In this document: piece after piece, positions 53,191 to 54,596 of the stretch
How the letters are laid out: each line of letters begins with the position of its first letter
Numbering within the stretch: the first letter of the stretch is position 1
Assembly (NCBI GenBank): GCA_037178675.1
Contig: JAYMGJ010000164.1
Coordinates: 1-54,596, forward strand
Reading direction: 5' to 3'
Length of the DNA: 54,596 nucleotides
Origin: Scleroderma bovista
Lineage: Eukaryota > Basidiomycota > Agaricomycetes > Boletales > Sclerodermataceae
The notes under the pieces: generated by a model
Told to the model about the DNA's origin: nothing
Databases searched by the model: none
The model's input: only the letters and a program-made list of their open reading frames with translations
Translations under genes and position numbers: made by a program

Positions 53191-54357
53191 ATGCGAAGAC
53201 TCGTCAAGTCCTCTCTATTATTCTTCGTAGCCTCATATTTCTTATCCTCTGCGTTCGCCTCGCAGCCAGGCTTGCTAGACATCCACAGGCCACGCGACCA
53301 CCAGCTCCGTGCCCTATTAGGACCTGATCCCCAATCTTCATCTTCATCTTCGGCAGTGCAAACGACAGCAGAGCACACGACAGCTGCCCCCAGCACCAGC
53401 GCCGCTCAGCCCACCCAGCAGTCAACCTCTGCCCAATCCACTCCCACCACCACCTCTACAACCAGTTCCGCAGCACCCACGACTAATGCCCCCGCTACGA
53501 CGAGTTCAGCTTCGAAGACCTTGGTGGGCACAACTGCAACTGATTCGGATGGACAGATTATCACTAGCTTTGTCACGGTTTCTGCGCCGACCGCATCCAC
53601 AACACCCTCAGCACCATCGGATTCCAGTTCGGACTCTGGTATTGGCAGCGGTACCATTATCGGTTTGTCTGTAGCTGGTGGCGTGGCCCTTATTGCGATA
53701 ATTTCCTTTTTCATCTGGAAGTTCACGCGAAAGCGGTTCTCGGACTTCGATGATAGTAAGTACACCTGATGTGGGTTCATGCGGTTTGGTATCTAAATGG
53801 CCTGGGTGTTTACAGACGAAGCTATCAAGTGGCCGGAGCTTAACAGTCACGGCGGTGACATCCACGCTTTGCCGACAAATTCCACTGGGCGCGCTGGCTT
53901 CGGGGCCGAAAATGAATCCGACCTTAATTTGGCACGCGCTCCGAGCCCAGGGGGAGGAACTTATGCCCAGTCTGTTGGGACCTCTTCCATTGGTGCAGGA
54001 CACGACCCATACGCCGTTCCGCCACTTCCACACCTTAATCCCAGCCAACCGTACCGTGACGACCCTGGCGCGTACGGCGAATCGGGGTACTACGACCCAT
54101 ATAGAGGTCCGATACCCAATACCTTGGGTGATGGAATGTCCGACCATGGTGGAGAAGCTATCCCTATGACCCAGATGACCAGGACCAGGAGTCCTGGACC
54201 TCAGCTCGCATACGATATGCAGGGTCGTGCATCGCCAGGTCCGCAGGCGGGCTTTGGCTATGGTGGAATAGATGATCGAGCAAGGAGCCCCAACCCTGCC
54301 GCAGCAGGTGGAACTAGATCACCTGCTCCCCACGTCCCATATGGATATGGACAATAG
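53191..54357 (+). CDS. Mid2/SKG6-like single-pass surface protein
   Basis: Type-I membrane protein of 368 residues from two exons (53191-53755, 53816-54357). A signal peptide (SSLLFFVASYFLSSAFAS) is followed by an ectodomain of about 130 residues made almost entirely of Ser, Thr, Ala and Pro, expected to be heavily O-mannosylated. The TM segment is IIGLSVAGGVALIAIISFFI, followed by a basic stop-transfer KFTRKRF. After the splice, the conserved FDDNEAIKWPEL opens a cytoplasmic tail rich in Pro, Gly, Tyr and Ser. The tail has repeated RSPGP/RASPGP/RSPNP/RSPAP units. Such architecture resembles cell-wall stress sensors (Mid2, Wsc) and SKG6-type TM proteins. Role as a sensor is inference. Confidence 0.82.
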
Positions 54358-54596
54358 CCTCGGGCCTCCAGCGCGTGGGAGTTTACTAACAGTCACGGTA
54401 TGCGCTGTAGCTGGACTCGAGATAGGCGAATGCTCAGGGACTGATACACAGCAATTCCCCAACCGACATCGTTCGGCTGGTTATGTTTATCCTTCACTTT
54501 GCGCATAATGTGCCGGTACCATTCGCGATACAAATCATGGGACAGCATCTCTCCTTGGTATATCACTTAGTTATGTTGCTGTACCCAAAATTCCTA
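54358..54596. other. 3' flank to window end
   Basis: 239 bp after the surface-protein stop codon. No gene is seen; it is probably the 3' untranslated region and intergenic sequence. Confidence 0.4.

Overview
This window looks like the end of a nuclear scaffold from a filamentous basidiomycete, most likely an Agaricomycete. The evidence is compact genes on both strands with many GT-AG introns of about 45-65 bp, short shared promoters, and a fatty acid synthase whose beta and alpha parts form one polypeptide. Zn2Cys6 regulators, a stand-alone GBD/FH3 protein and an inositol-hexakisphosphatase-like protein fit the same assignment. I cannot name a species. All exon boundaries were read by eye from splice consensus and reading-frame continuity; no alignment was run.

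Layout. Positions 1-144 are an almost pure poly-G tract, probably an assembly artefact at the scaffold end. About 3.9 kb with no recognisable gene follows. From 4 to 7 kb, an acyl-CoA-binding protein (minus) and a tandem-PH-domain protein (plus) diverge from one promoter. From 7.3 to 14.2 kb lie two tandem paralogous Zn2Cys6 transcription factors with very different intron numbers, separated by a 2.3-kb gene-free gap. From 14.8 to 18.3 kb a GBD/FH3 (formin N-terminal type) protein converges on a multi-pass membrane protein resembling the TspO/MBR superfamily.

From 19 to 24 kb there are two tandem type-II DnaJ genes. One is unusual, with a long low-complexity linker; the other is a canonical SIS1 type that diverges from a VTC1-like (DUF202) polyphosphate-polymerase subunit. 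A perfect CRE palindrome lies in their shared promoter. From 24.4 to 27.4 kb, the mRNA-export helicase DBP5 and a POF1-type nucleotidylyltransferase diverge from a 103-bp promoter.

From 27.5 to 40.2 kb (minus) lies a 20-exon single-chain type-I fatty acid synthase of about 3,900 residues, with all eight domains and their catalytic residues visible. From 40.7 to 43.1 kb is an AhpC/TSA-like protein with a long disordered N-terminus. From 43.7 to 52.8 kb a vacuolar-type amino-acid transporter and a large three-repeat paladin-like phosphatase diverge. The window ends with a Mid2/SKG6-like single-pass surface protein.

Working together. ACBP and FAS are both acyl-CoA metabolism genes. VTC1 and the paladin-like protein both touch inositol-phosphate or polyphosphate biology, but nothing in the sequence ties them together. 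This is mostly ordinary housekeeping gene space, not an accessory island or biosynthetic cluster. I see no rRNA, tRNA, CRISPR array or intact transposon.
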